Source: Rhodococcus opacus B4 (GTDB lineage Bacteria > Actinomycetota > Actinomycetes > Mycobacteriales > Mycobacteriaceae). From it: a DNA stretch of 64,000 nucleotides. Below are positions 23,234-31,703 of this stretch, in pieces. The stretch spans positions 4,030,001 through 4,094,000 of the forward strand of contig NC_012522.1 in assembly GCF_000010805.1 (NCBI RefSeq), given 5' to 3'. The notes under the pieces were generated by a model. The model was not told where the DNA came from, searched no databases, and saw only the letters and a program-made list of their open reading frames with translations. The position numbers were made by a program, and so were the translations under genes. Within the stretch, counting starts at the first letter, position 1, and every line of letters starts with the position of its first letter.

Positions 23234-23255
23234 AGAAGAACGAGGCCGCCGGACC

Positions 23256-23315
23256 ATGACCACCAGCGCATGAATGGATGACTGCACGCGCACCGCCGCG
23301 CAGACTGATCCCTTT
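23256..23315 (+). pseudogene. Start of a third, decayed AraC gene
   Basis: After promoter element copy 3, the first 13-15 codons follow the start of the AraC gene at 18096: ATGACC, AGC/AGT GCA, then GATGACT and the CGCACC/TGCACC end of the DDSACT segment. Codon 6 is TGA and the rest of the gene is absent; an acyl-CoA synthetase gene begins about 100 bp later. I read it as the remnant of a third divergent AraC module, though a promoter-only duplication would look much the same. Confidence 0.5.
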
Positions 23316-23413
23316 TTCGGGCCGACCCGCCCCGCCTCGCGAGCGGAGAACGTACCGTCGGAGGTGGTTTCGGTTCGTGCCCCTGTCGACGTATGGAATC
23401 CGTAGGAGAAATC

Positions 23414-24967
23414 GTGTTCGTCCCGTTCAGTGTCACCGATTTCCTCGACCGCGCCGAGACCGTGTACGGGAATCGGACCGGTGTGGTCGACGAACCCGAT
23501 CAACCCGCACCCAGCCAGGGCTCGCTGACCTACGCCGAGGTCGCCGACCTCGCCCGCCGGCAGGCCGCGAAACTCGACGAACTCGGCATCGGCGTCGGGG
23601 AGCGGGTCGCGATCGTCAGCCACAACTCGAGCCGGCTGCTGACCTCGTTCTACGGGGTCGGCGGCTGGGGCCGGGTCCTGGTCCCGGTCAACTTCCGGCT
23701 GCGCCCCGAGGAGGTGCGCTACATCGTCGAGGACTCCGGTGCCCGCGTCCTCTACGTCGACCCGGAACTCGCGGACGCCTTGAACGAGGTCGAGTGCGAG
23801 CACAAGTTCGTCCTGGGCTCGGATTCCGACCTCTACGCCGCGCCCGGGGCGGAGCCGCGTCCGTGGGAGCCGGACGAATCCGCCACCGCCACCATCAATT
23901 ACACCTCCGGGACGACCGCCCGCCCGAAGGGTGTGGAGATCACCCACCGCAACATCTGGGTCAACGCGGTCACCTTCGGCTTGCACGCCGGGATCAATGA
24001 CCGGGACGTCTACCTGCACACGCTGCCGATGTTCCATTGCAACGGCTGGGGTCAGCCGTTCGCCATGACCGGCGTCGGCGCCCAGCACATCGTCCTCCGC
24101 AAGGTCGACGGCGCCGAGATCCTGCGGCGGGTCCGTGATCACGGGGTCACGTTGATGTGCGCGGCCCCGGCGGTCGCGGCCGCGGTCCTCGACGCTGCCG
24201 AGAGTTGGGAGGGTGAGATCCCCGGCCGGGACCGGGTACGGATCATCATGGCCGGGGCACCGCCGCCGACGAAGACCGTCGTCCGCGTCCAGGAGGAACT
24301 CGGCTGGGAGTTCATCCAGATCTACGGCCTCACCGAAACGTCCCCACTGCTGACCGTCAACCGCACCCGTGCCGAATGGGACGACCTCGACCCCGAAGCG
24401 AAGGCCGCGAAACTGACGAGGGCCGGCGCCCCGGCACTCGGCGTCCGGCTGACCGTCGAAGAAACGGAGGACGGCGCCGGTGAGGTGCTGGCCCGGTCCA
24501 ACGTCGTGATGGACGGCTATTGGGGCAAACCCGAGGAAACGGACGAGGCTTTGGCCGGCGACTGGTTCCATACCGGGGACGGCGGCGTCATCGGCGACGA
24601 CGGGTATCTGACCATCGCCGACCGCAAGAAGGACGTGATCATCACCGGCGGCGAGAACGTCTCGTCCATCGAGGTCGAGGACTGCCTGTTCTCCCACCCG
24701 GCCGTCGCCGAGGTGGCGGTGATCGCCGTGCCGAGCGAGAAGTGGGGAGAGACGATCAAGGCCCTGGTCGTGCTGCACCCCGACGTCCAACCCGACAGCG
24801 CCACCGAGGCGGAACTGATCGGCTGGTGCAAAGAGCACCTCGCCGGCTACAAGGCGCCGACGTCGGTCGAATTCCGCGACGAGCTGGCCCGGACCGCCAC
24901 CGGGAAGCTGCAGAAGTTCAAACTGCGCGCCCCCTACTGGGGCGGACAAGCGCGTCAGGTCAACTGA
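23414..24967 (+). CDS. Acyl-CoA synthetase (AMP-forming)
   Basis: 517-aa ANL-superfamily ligase that activates a carboxylic acid with ATP and CoA. The AMP-binding P-loop is INYTSGTTARPKGVEITH, and the A5 motif is IQIYGLTETSP. The hinge and A8 region reads GYLTIADRKKDVIITGGENVSS, and the catalytic Lys is in RTATGKLQKFKLR. GTG 23414 is chosen because AGGAGA lies 5 nt upstream and the protein then begins MFVPFSVTDFLDRA, a usual opening; ATG 23393 is the alternative. It may activate side-chain-derived or medium-chain acids; the substrate is unknown. Confidence 0.9.
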   Translation: MFVPFSVTDFLDRAETVYGNRTGVVDEPDQPAPSQGSLTYAEVADLARRQAAKLDELGIGVGERVAIVSHNSSRLLTSFYGVGGWGRVLVPVNFRLRPEEVRYIVEDSGARVLYVDPELADALNEVECEHKFVLGSDSDLYAAPGAEPRPWEPDESATATINYTSGTTARPKGVEITHRNIWVNAVTFGLHAGINDRDVYLHTLPMFHCNGWGQPFAMTGVGAQHIVLRKVDGAEILRRVRDHGVTLMCAAPAVAAAVLDAAESWEGEIPGRDRVRIIMAGAPPPTKTVVRVQEELGWEFIQIYGLTETSPLLTVNRTRAEWDDLDPEAKAAKLTRAGAPALGVRLTVEETEDGAGEVLARSNVVMDGYWGKPEETDEALAGDWFHTGDGGVIGDDGYLTIADRKKDVIITGGENVSSIEVEDCLFSHPAVAEVAVIAVPSEKWGETIKALVVLHPDVQPDSATEAELIGWCKEHLAGYKAPTSVEFRDELARTATGKLQKFKLRAPYWGGQARQVN

Positions 24968-24986
24968 CGTCGTCGGCACGTCTAAC

Positions 24987-25714
24987 GTGACCGTAGGAGA
25001 GGTGGACCGACTCGAGGAACTCGTGGGGCGGGCGCGGGTGCTCGCCGCACCGGGCACGCGCCGAGTTCTCGGCATCACCGGACCGCCGGGTTCGGGCAAG
25101 AGCACCGTGGCTGCGGCGGTACTCGCGGCGCTGGGTTCGTCCGCGGTGGTCGTGCCGATGGACGGATTCCACCTGGCGGGTGCGGAACTGGGCCGCCTCG
25201 GCCGGGCCGATCGCAAGGGCGCACCGGACACCTTCGACGCCGCCGGATACGTGGCGTTGTTGCGCCGACTGCGGAACTGGGCCGCCTCGGCCGGGCCGAT
25301 CGCAAGGGCGCACCGGACACCTTCGACGCCGCCGGATACGTGGCGTTGTTGCGCCGACTGCGGGAACGCGGGGGCGAGACGGTGTACGCCCCCGAATTTC
25401 ACCGCGAGGTCGAGGAATCCTATGCCGGGTCGATCGCGGTCCCGCCGGACGTTCCGCTTGTGATCACCGAGGGCAACTACCTCCTCCTCGACGAGGGACC
25501 GTGGTCGGCGGTGCGTGACCTGCTCGACGAGGCGTGGTTCCTCGCCCCGGACGGGGACGAGCGCGTCGCCCGCCTCGTCGAGCGGCACGTCCGGTTCGGC
25601 AAGTCACCCGACGAGGCACGAGAGTGGGTGCGGCGCAGCGACGAACGCAACGCCGCACTGGTCGCACCCGGTCGCGCCCGCGCCGACGTGGTCGTCCTCG
25701 GCGACCCCGTGTGA
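24987..25714 (+). pseudogene. P-loop sugar/nucleoside kinase broken by an 89-bp tandem duplication
   Basis: The first half encodes Walker A (GPPGSGKST) and VVPMDGFHLAGAELGRLGRADRKGAPDT, as in the uridine kinase/pantothenate kinase-like sugar kinases. The second half, in another frame, continues with YAPEFHREVEESYAGS, VITEGNYLLLD and RHVRFGKSPDEAREWV. Between them an 89-bp segment occurs twice without a mismatch (25182-25270 and 25271-25359), and 89 is not a multiple of 3. Removing one copy restores one continuous kinase of about 212 aa. Neighbours (polyol dehydrogenases, sugar porter) suggest a sugar or polyol substrate. Confidence 0.8.
25182..25359 (+). repeat. Perfect 89-bp direct tandem duplication
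   Basis: Two identical adjacent 89-bp units begin at 25182 and 25271, each starting GCGGAACTGGGCCGCC and ending GCGCCGACT. The base run after the second unit is GCGGGAAC, nearly the same as the unit start GCGGAAC, so slippage or recombination at this short homology is plausible. The absence of any difference points to a very recent event or an assembly error. Confidence 0.95.
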
Positions 25715-25715
25715 C

Positions 25716-26717
25716 TCAGGCCGGGTACTCGATCGTCTCCATGCGACCGCTGGTGAGTGAGCGGGTCGCGGCCTCGGCGATCGCCTGTGCTTTCAACGCT
25801 TCGGACAGGGTCGGCCCGATGGCGGCGCCGTTCTCCAGCGCGTCGACGAAGTGGTCGAGCGCGGTGCGGTAGCTGGCCCGGATCCGTTCGAACCATCCCG
25901 CATGTAACCCGTCGTCGACGACGCGGCCCGCGCTGTACCGGGACACGGACCCGGCGCGCTGGCGTCGTGCCTCGACCATTCCCGTGGAACCGAGCACCTC
26001 GATGCGTTCGTCGTAGCCGTACCCGATCCGCCGGGTGGAGTCGATCTGGACGAGCGCGCCACCGGGAAGGCGCAGGGTGACGGCCGACGTGTCGACGTCG
26101 CCGTAGTCGGCGAGGCGGGGTTCGACGAGCGTGGACCCGGTCGCGAAGACGGACTCGGGATCGAGCCCGGAGATCCACCGCGCCAGGTCGAAGAAGTGGA
26201 CGGTCTGGTCGCGCATCTGCCCGCCCGAGACCGCGATGTACTCGAGGGGCGGCATCGCCGGACCGCGGCTGGTCATCTGGATCAGCTCGACCGAGCCGAT
26301 CTCGCCGGACGTCACCACCCGCTGCAGTTCGGCGTAGTCGCGGTCGAAGCGGCGGTTGAAATCGACCATCGCCCGCAGCGATCGGGAGTCGGCGAAACGC
26401 ACGACGTCGACGGCGCGCGCGAGGTCGAGATCGATGGGCTTCTCGCACAGGGCCGGGATTCCCGCCGTCGCCGCGGTGTGAAGGTGCTCGGCGTGGGTGT
26501 CGGTGGACGACGCGATGAAGACGGCGTCGATTGCCGTGGCGTCGAAGACCTCCGCGAGGTCGGTGGTCGCGCGACTGCCGTGGCGCTTGGCGAGGTCTGT
26601 CGCGCGGGCGAGGTCGATGTCGAAGACGAGGGCCAGGTCGACGTCGGGGTGCGCGGCGAGGTTGGCGCCGTGCACGCCGCCGATGAATCCGGCTCCGATG
26701 AGGGCGAAACGCTGCAT
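25716..26717 (-). CDS. Gfo/Idh/MocA oxidoreductase (inositol dehydrogenase-like)
   Basis: 333-aa NAD(P)-dependent dehydrogenase. The Rossmann motif is IGAGFIGGVHGANL (residues 7-20), the EKP motif with its catalytic Lys is ALCEKPIDLDLARAV (Lys near 97), and GGQMRDQTVHFFDLARW holds the catalytic Asp/His region. It resembles myo-inositol 2-dehydrogenases and scyllo-inositol dehydrogenases. It is encoded one base after the stop of the second Gfo/Idh gene, so both are one operon. Its stop is one base from the stop of the convergent kinase. The exact polyol is not determinable. Confidence 0.88.
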   Translation of the reverse strand: MQRFALIGAGFIGGVHGANLAAHPDVDLALVFDIDLARATDLAKRHGSRATTDLAEVFDATAIDAVFIASSTDTHAEHLHTAATAGIPALCEKPIDLDLARAVDVVRFADSRSLRAMVDFNRRFDRDYAELQRVVTSGEIGSVELIQMTSRGPAMPPLEYIAVSGGQMRDQTVHFFDLARWISGLDPESVFATGSTLVEPRLADYGDVDTSAVTLRLPGGALVQIDSTRRIGYGYDERIEVLGSTGMVEARRQRAGSVSRYSAGRVVDDGLHAGWFERIRASYRTALDHFVDALENGAAIGPTLSEALKAQAIAEAATRSLTSGRMETIEYPA

Positions 26718-26718
26718 G

Positions 26719-27903
26719 TCAGATACCGACCTTTTCGTGTGCGAATGCGGGGACGACCCAGGCGGAGTCGGCGGCGGAGGAGGCGGCCGTCGCCTCCACG
26801 AACTGGACGCCGATCAGGCCGTCGCGCCCGGTGGGGAAGGACAGATCGCCGATGGTGGTGGGCTCGCCGTCACGGCGGGCGCGGAGTTCGTCGGCGAGGT
26901 CGCGGTAGAAGTTCGCGAACGCCTCGAGGAAGCCCTCGGGATGCCCGAGGCCGGGGCGGGTGAGCCGGGTGGCGTCCTCGGACAGCGTGCGCATTCCCTG
27001 CGCGAGGATCGTGGTGCCGCCGTCGAGGTCGCGGACCGTCAGGTGGTGCGGGTCCTCGTGCCGCCATTCGACGCTCGCGGTGTCGCCGAAGACCCGGATG
27101 CGCAGGCCGTGCTCGTTGCCGGTGGCGGCCATGCTTGCCCACAGCGTCGCGGGAGCCCCGTTGGACAGGGTGAGACGCACGGTGGCGTTGTCGAACACCC
27201 GCCGTCCGGGGACGAGGGTGTCCAGTTCGGCCGACATGCGGGTGGCCTCGAGGCCGGTGACGTACCGCAACAGGTGGAAGGCGTGGGTCCCGAGATCGCC
27301 GACGACGCTGGGGAAGCCCGCGACGTCGGGGTCGGTGCGCCACCGTGCCTGGCGGTGTTCGCCGAGTTCGAGGGGCGTCGCCGCCCACCCGGACGCGTGT
27401 TCCACCGTCACGAACCGGATCCGCCCGAGGTCGCCGTCGCGCACCATCCGGGCCGCGTGCCGGACCATGGCGTAGGCCGAATAGCAGTGCGGGACGGCCA
27501 GGATCGCACCGGAAGACTCGGCGATCGCGACGAGTTCCGCGGCCGACTCCGAGTCGCGGGTGAGGGGCTTCTCGCACACCACCGAGATGCCTGCCTCCAG
27601 GAACGTGCGGGCGATGTCGAAGTGGCTGTCGTTCGGCGTGGTCACGGCCACCACGTCGACGCCGTCCTCGCGGGCGGCCTCCCGTTCGGCCATCTCCTGA
27701 TAGTCGCGGTAGGTGCGCTCGGCCGGCACGCCGAGGCTCTCCGCGATCTGCGTCGACACCGCGGCGTCCCGACCGAAGACCCCCGCCCGTAGGTCGTACC
27801 GGTCGTCCAGGCGCATCGCGTAGCGGTGGGTCTTGCCGATGTCGGCCCCCCGACCACCGCCGACCATGCCCGCGGACAGTCGCGGGCTTCCGTGCTTGCT
27901 CAA
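26719..27903 (-). CDS. Second Gfo/Idh/MocA oxidoreductase
   Basis: 394-aa dehydrogenase with GMVGGGRGADIGKTHRYAM at the N-terminus, the EKP motif VVCEKPLTRDSES and VVGDLGTHAFHLLRYV in the catalytic region. The size and the extended C-terminal half fit the longer sugar or levoglucosan/inositol-type members. No ATG or GTG fits before the Rossmann motif. TTG 27903 is chosen because GGAAGGAG lies 5 nt upstream. It is divergent from the LacI-type regulator at 27977-29047, which probably represses it. Confidence 0.85.
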   Translation of the reverse strand: MSKHGSPRLSAGMVGGGRGADIGKTHRYAMRLDDRYDLRAGVFGRDAAVSTQIAESLGVPAERTYRDYQEMAEREAAREDGVDVVAVTTPNDSHFDIARTFLEAGISVVCEKPLTRDSESAAELVAIAESSGAILAVPHCYSAYAMVRHAARMVRDGDLGRIRFVTVEHASGWAATPLELGEHRQARWRTDPDVAGFPSVVGDLGTHAFHLLRYVTGLEATRMSAELDTLVPGRRVFDNATVRLTLSNGAPATLWASMAATGNEHGLRIRVFGDTASVEWRHEDPHHLTVRDLDGGTTILAQGMRTLSEDATRLTRPGLGHPEGFLEAFANFYRDLADELRARRDGEPTTIGDLSFPTGRDGLIGVQFVEATAASSAADSAWVVPAFAHEKVGI

Positions 27904-27931
27904 CTCGGCTCCTTCCGAAAGGGACAAGCGT

Positions 27932-27941
27932 GGACCGGTCC
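27932..27941. promoter_or_regulatory. Possible LacI-type operator
   Basis: Palindrome GGACCGGTCC with a central CG, in the 73-bp gap between the dehydrogenase start and the divergent LacI gene. LacI-family operators are short palindromes with a central CG. A 10-bp palindrome can occur by chance in GC-rich DNA, so confidence is modest. Confidence 0.4.
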
Positions 27942-27976
27942 CAGTTGTGATGAGCGTAACACGGCTTCGGCTCCAT

Positions 27977-29047
27977 ATGCTGTCCCTCGTGAACGAATCA
28001 GATCCCGGCACGGGTGCGGGCGCACCATTGTTTCGCCCACCGACGATTCGCGACGTGGCCGCACGGGCCGGGGTGTCGAAGTCGCTGGTGTCCCGGGTGC
28101 TCCGCGGCGAGGCGAATGTCAGCCCCGCACGCCGCGAGCAGGTCACGCAGGCCATGAAGGAACTCGACTACCGGCCGAACACCATCGCCCGCGGACTGTC
28201 CGAATCCCGCAGCGGCACGGTCGGGGTGATGCTGAACGACCTGCGCAACCCGTGGTTCGTCGAACTGCTCGAGGGGATGACGACGACGCTCGACGCCGTC
28301 GGAATCGCGCCGGTGCTGGCCGACAGTCATCTGGACCAGCGCGTCGGGCGGGACACCGTCGAGACCCTGCTGTCGCAGCGGATCGACGGGTTGGTGGTGG
28401 TGGGCACCACCGACGCCGGGCCCGCGATCGAGCGGGCCGCCGCCCTCGTTCCCGTCGTCCTCGCCGGAACTCACGAACCGAGTCTTCCCAACGTCGACAT
28501 CGCGGCGGACGACGACATCGCCGGTGCCCGGATGGCCACCGAGCATCTACTGAATCTCGGCCACCGGCGGATCGCCTACCTGCAGGGTCCCGGAGTGGTG
28601 GGCACCCTGCGCCGCGACGGGTTCACCGAGGCGATGACCGGGGCCGGGTGCGGCGACCTCGCGTCGGTGCAGTTCGCCGGCATGACCGAGGAGAGCGGAT
28701 ACGTCGCGGCCGGTCGTGTTCTCGACGCCGAAACCCGGCCGACCGCCATCCTCGCGTTCAACGACGTCACGTGCGTCGGGGCGTTGTCGGCGGCCGACGA
28801 CCGCGGCCTGAGAGTCCCCGACGACCTGTCGCTCGTCGGATACGACGACACGTATCTCGCGCGAATCCGGCATCTGTCGCTGACGTCGGTGAACAACGGC
28901 AATTTCGCGGTCGGCGCGCAGGCCGCCAAGTTCCTGCTGCAGCGGTTGGAACGACCGTCGCAGTCGCGGCGAATCCACCTGCACACGCCGACGCTCAGTG
29001 TTCGCCGCTCCACCGCGGCACCCGGGAGCCTTCCGGCGGAGGGGTAG
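27977..29047 (+). CDS. LacI-family regulator
   Basis: 356-aa repressor. The N-terminal helix-turn-helix (TIRDVAARAGVSKSLVSRVLRGEANVS) and hinge helix (YRPNTIARGLS) are followed by a periplasmic-binding-like effector domain (about residues 75-345). Start ATG 27977 is used; GTG 27989 is a close alternative. It diverges from the two Gfo/Idh genes and precedes a stress protein and a sugar porter, so it most likely represses this sugar or polyol module until its sugar is present. Confidence 0.9.
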   Translation: MLSLVNESDPGTGAGAPLFRPPTIRDVAARAGVSKSLVSRVLRGEANVSPARREQVTQAMKELDYRPNTIARGLSESRSGTVGVMLNDLRNPWFVELLEGMTTTLDAVGIAPVLADSHLDQRVGRDTVETLLSQRIDGLVVVGTTDAGPAIERAAALVPVVLAGTHEPSLPNVDIAADDDIAGARMATEHLLNLGHRRIAYLQGPGVVGTLRRDGFTEAMTGAGCGDLASVQFAGMTEESGYVAAGRVLDAETRPTAILAFNDVTCVGALSAADDRGLRVPDDLSLVGYDDTYLARIRHLSLTSVNNGNFAVGAQAAKFLLQRLERPSQSRRIHLHTPTLSVRRSTAAPGSLPAEG

Positions 29048-29058
29048 CCGCGGTGGAG
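29008..29058 (+). terminator. Long-stem inverted repeat at the LacI gene end
   Basis: 12-bp perfect arms CTCCACCGCGGC and GCCGCGGTGGAG separated by 27 nt that include the LacI stop codon. It sits just before the end of the convergent stress-protein gene. The loop is long for an intrinsic terminator and no T-tract follows, so it may be a weak terminator or an mRNA 3' end structure. Confidence 0.35.
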
Positions 29059-29072
29059 AGTGAAACCGGCTT

Positions 29073-29432
29073 CTATTGAGGGGTTTTCACGGCGAGCACC
29101 GGAATCGGCGATTGCAGGATGAGCCGCTGGCTCACGCTGCCGAGAAGCGCCTTGCCGACCGCGCTGCGGCGCTTGACTCCGATCACGAGGCGTTCGATGT
29201 CGGGCCGGTCGTCGAGGAGGTCGAGCACGGCGGTCGCGGGATCGCGGTCGCCGCGGCCGATCCGGTCGAGGACGGTCACGCCGTCGTCCGCGAGGGTATG
29301 CACCTCTTCGGGTTCGGTGAGGGAGAGGTTCACCACCAGGAGGTCGGTGCCCAGCATCGCGGCTTCCTTCTTGCCGGCGAGGAGGGCTTCCGATCCTTCG
29401 GAGGTATCGGTCACTGCAACGAGCACTGTCAT
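29073..29432 (-). CDS. Universal stress protein (UspA fold)
   Basis: 119-aa single-domain protein. The C-terminal nucleotide-binding pattern G-x-K-R-R-S-x-V-G-K-x-L-x-G-S-V is present (residues 86-101), so it probably binds ATP. It is shorter than the usual 140-150 aa because the middle is compact. It lies 36 nt downstream of the sugar porter on the same strand and may be co-transcribed. The same C-terminal pattern is in the second stress protein at 61504-61899. Confidence 0.85.
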   Translation of the reverse strand: MTVLVAVTDTSEGSEALLAGKKEAAMLGTDLLVVNLSLTEPEEVHTLADDGVTVLDRIGRGDRDPATAVLDLLDDRPDIERLVIGVKRRSAVGKALLGSVSQRLILQSPIPVLAVKTPQ

Positions 29433-29468
29433 GGGATCAACCTTTCACGGGACACGGTGCGGCGACTG

Positions 29469-30887
29469 TCACGAATATTCGCGCCGGAACTGGTCTTCGA
29501 GCTCCTCGAGGGAGCGGCCGCGGGTTTCCGGGACCTGGGTCTTGATGAAGACGAGGGCCAGTACGCCGAGGCCCGCGAAGATGAAGAAGGTCGCACCGAT
29601 CCCCAGTGCGGCGACGACGGGCGGGAAGAGCAGCGCGACAAGGGCGTTGGCGATCCAAAGTGCGAAGATGCAGACACCGATGGCGAAGCTGCGGATCTTC
29701 AGTGGGAAGATCTCCGAGAGCATCAGCCACACCAGCGGGCCGATCGTGCCCTGCATCGAGAAGACGAACAACACCACGAACGTCAAGATGAGATACGCCT
29801 TGACGGTGCCGTCGGGCAGCAGGAACGCGGACAGGCCGACGAGCACGTGGAACGTGGTGGTGAGGGTGAAGCCGCCGATGAGCATCTTCCGGCGGTCGAT
29901 CCGGTTGATCAGGGCGACGCCGGTGAGGACGCCCAGCACGCTGAACAGGCCGTTGAGGGTGTTCGCGACGATGGCGGCGTTGGACGAGAATCCGGCGTCG
30001 CCGAGCAGTTGGGTGCCGTAGTACATCACCGAGTTGATGCCGGTGGCCTGCTGGAACACGCCGAGACCGACGCCGATGAAGATCAGGCGGCGGATCCACT
30101 TCACCGACAGGTCCGCGGCACCGCCGGTCTGAGACAGCTTTTCTTCCTCGGCGAGCGCCCGGACCTCCTCCATCTCGGCACGCGCCCGCTCCGGGGATCG
30201 AACCTGGAGGAGAACGGCGAGCGCTTCGTCGTCCCGGTCCTGCGACATCAGCCAGCGCGGGCTCTCCGGCATCCGCAGCATTCCGGCGAACAGGACGAGT
30301 GCGGGAAGTACGGCGACGAGAAGCATGAAGCGCCAAACGCTTTCGTGCTCTCCCCAGATGTTGAAGATGACGGCGTTGATCACGAAGGCGGCGAACTGTC
30401 CGACGACGATCATGACCTCGTTGCGTGAGACCACGCTGCCGCGCCGGTCGGCGGGAGACATCTCGGCGAGGTAGACGGGCACCGTTGCGGACGCGCCGCC
30501 GACGGCGAGGCCGAGGATGAAGCGGAACAGGGCGAGTATCTCCCACGTCGGGGACAGCACGCAGCCGAGTGTGCCGATCATGAAGATGATCGCGAGAACC
30601 AGGATGTTGTGCCGGCGTCCGAAGCGGTCGGACATCCGGCCGCCGACCAGAGCGCCGAGTGCGGCGCCGAAGATCAGGATGCTCACCACGAAGCCCTCGG
30701 TGAACGACGTGAGGTGGAGGTCTTCCTTCAGCGGTGCGAGTGCGCCGTTGATGACTCCGGTGTCGTATCCGAAGAGCAGGCCGCCGAAGGTGGCGACGAC
30801 GGCGATGATTCCGAGTCTGTGCGAGTGGCGCCCGGGGGCGTCGGTAGTCGGGGACGGGGCGGTAGTTCGGGTGAGATCGCTGGCCAT
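29469..30887 (-). CDS. MFS sugar porter
   Basis: 472-aa inner-membrane transporter with about 12 membrane segments. Sugar-porter marks are DTGVINGALAPL in the first helix region, the loop motif GGRMSDRFGRRHN, PESPRWL after helix 6, and PETRGRSLEELEDQF at the C-terminus. The sugar-binding QQATGINSVMYYG in helix 7 is also present. It probably imports a sugar or inositol by proton symport. ATG 30887 has GAGGAG 6 nt upstream. It fits the neighbouring dehydrogenases and LacI regulator. Confidence 0.92.
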   Translation of the reverse strand: MASDLTRTTAPSPTTDAPGRHSHRLGIIAVVATFGGLLFGYDTGVINGALAPLKEDLHLTSFTEGFVVSILIFGAALGALVGGRMSDRFGRRHNILVLAIIFMIGTLGCVLSPTWEILALFRFILGLAVGGASATVPVYLAEMSPADRRGSVVSRNEVMIVVGQFAAFVINAVIFNIWGEHESVWRFMLLVAVLPALVLFAGMLRMPESPRWLMSQDRDDEALAVLLQVRSPERARAEMEEVRALAEEEKLSQTGGAADLSVKWIRRLIFIGVGLGVFQQATGINSVMYYGTQLLGDAGFSSNAAIVANTLNGLFSVLGVLTGVALINRIDRRKMLIGGFTLTTTFHVLVGLSAFLLPDGTVKAYLILTFVVLFVFSMQGTIGPLVWLMLSEIFPLKIRSFAIGVCIFALWIANALVALLFPPVVAALGIGATFFIFAGLGVLALVFIKTQVPETRGRSLEELEDQFRREYS

Positions 30888-30934
30888 GAACATCTCCTCG
30901 ACGTATTCCATGTGCAGAACACGTAATGTGTTTA

Positions 30935-30944
30935 TGTCCGGACA
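30935..30944. promoter_or_regulatory. Possible TetR operator in divergent promoter
   Basis: Palindrome TGTCCGGACA between the MFS gene and the divergent TetR gene. A related TTGTCCGGC lies just before the TetR start codon (31054-31062). It may be where the TetR protein acts, but the palindrome is short. Confidence 0.3.
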
Positions 30945-31064
30945 AAGCTAACGCATTGTGACTCGGGGCACAACGGCTAGCCAATCACCGGTCGGCGCAC
31001 ACACGGCAGGCGGTCGATTCCTACCCGCGAGTAATAGAACGCATGATCTGTTATTGTCCGGCGT

Positions 31065-31703
31065 ATGCCCAGGCCACGCGTGCACGATCTCGACGAGGCG
31101 CTCGATACTGCCGAACGGCTGGCCGTCGAGGGCGGCCCGAGCGCGGTGACCCTGCGCGCGGTCGCCGCTGCCACGGACATGTCCAACGGTGCGATCTATC
31201 ACGCGTTCGGGTCGCGGGGAGGGTTGGTCGGCCGTGCCTGGCTACGGGCCGCGCAGCGATTTCTCGACCTGCAACAGGAAGCGGTCCAGGAGGCGCTGGG
31301 GCGCGGTCCCGTGGACGCCGTCGTCGCGGCCGCCGACACCCCCGCGGTCTTCGCCGAGCGGTTCCCGCAGTCGTCGCGTCTCCTGCTCACCGTGCGCCGC
31401 GACGAACTGCTCGGATCGGATATCCCCGAGAACGTCGCCGACGAGTTGACGCGGCTCGATTCCGTCCTCGTCGAGTTGTTCGTCCGGTTGGCGCGCGCCC
31501 TGTGGGGGCGCAAGGACGGGCGCGCCGTCGAAGTGATCGAAGCGTGCGTCGTCGGACTCCCCACCGGACTGTTGCTTCGGGCCCGGCGAAAACCGGACGC
31601 CGCGATGCGACAACGACTGGAAGCGGCGGTCCGTGCCGTCCTCGCACTCGACCCCCCGCCTCCGGGGAAACGTCACGACAGCACCACGAAAGGTTCCCGA
31701 TGA
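31065..31703 (+). CDS. TetR-family regulator
   Basis: 212-aa regulator. The N-terminal helix-turn-helix (VTLRAVAAATDMSNGAIYHAFGSRGGLVGRAWL, residues 28-60) is followed by an all-helical ligand domain. Its stop overlaps the start of the enoyl-CoA hydratase gene (ATGA), so the two are translated together and the regulator probably controls the hydratase. The ligand may be an acyl-CoA, which is inferred from the partner gene. Confidence 0.88.
   Translation: MPRPRVHDLDEALDTAERLAVEGGPSAVTLRAVAAATDMSNGAIYHAFGSRGGLVGRAWLRAAQRFLDLQQEAVQEALGRGPVDAVVAAADTPAVFAERFPQSSRLLLTVRRDELLGSDIPENVADELTRLDSVLVELFVRLARALWGRKDGRAVEVIEACVVGLPTGLLLRARRKPDAAMRQRLEAAVRAVLALDPPPPGKRHDSTTKGSR

Noticed and set aside
23393..23413. 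Longer start (ATG 23393) for the acyl-CoA synthetase
   Set aside because: AGGAGA lies inside this stretch, 5 nt before GTG 23414, and the shorter protein begins like other family members.
30970..31064. An inverted repeat (AATAGAAC...CTGTTATT) as TetR operator
   Set aside because: The arms do not match well when written out; the TGTCCGGACA palindrome is a better candidate.
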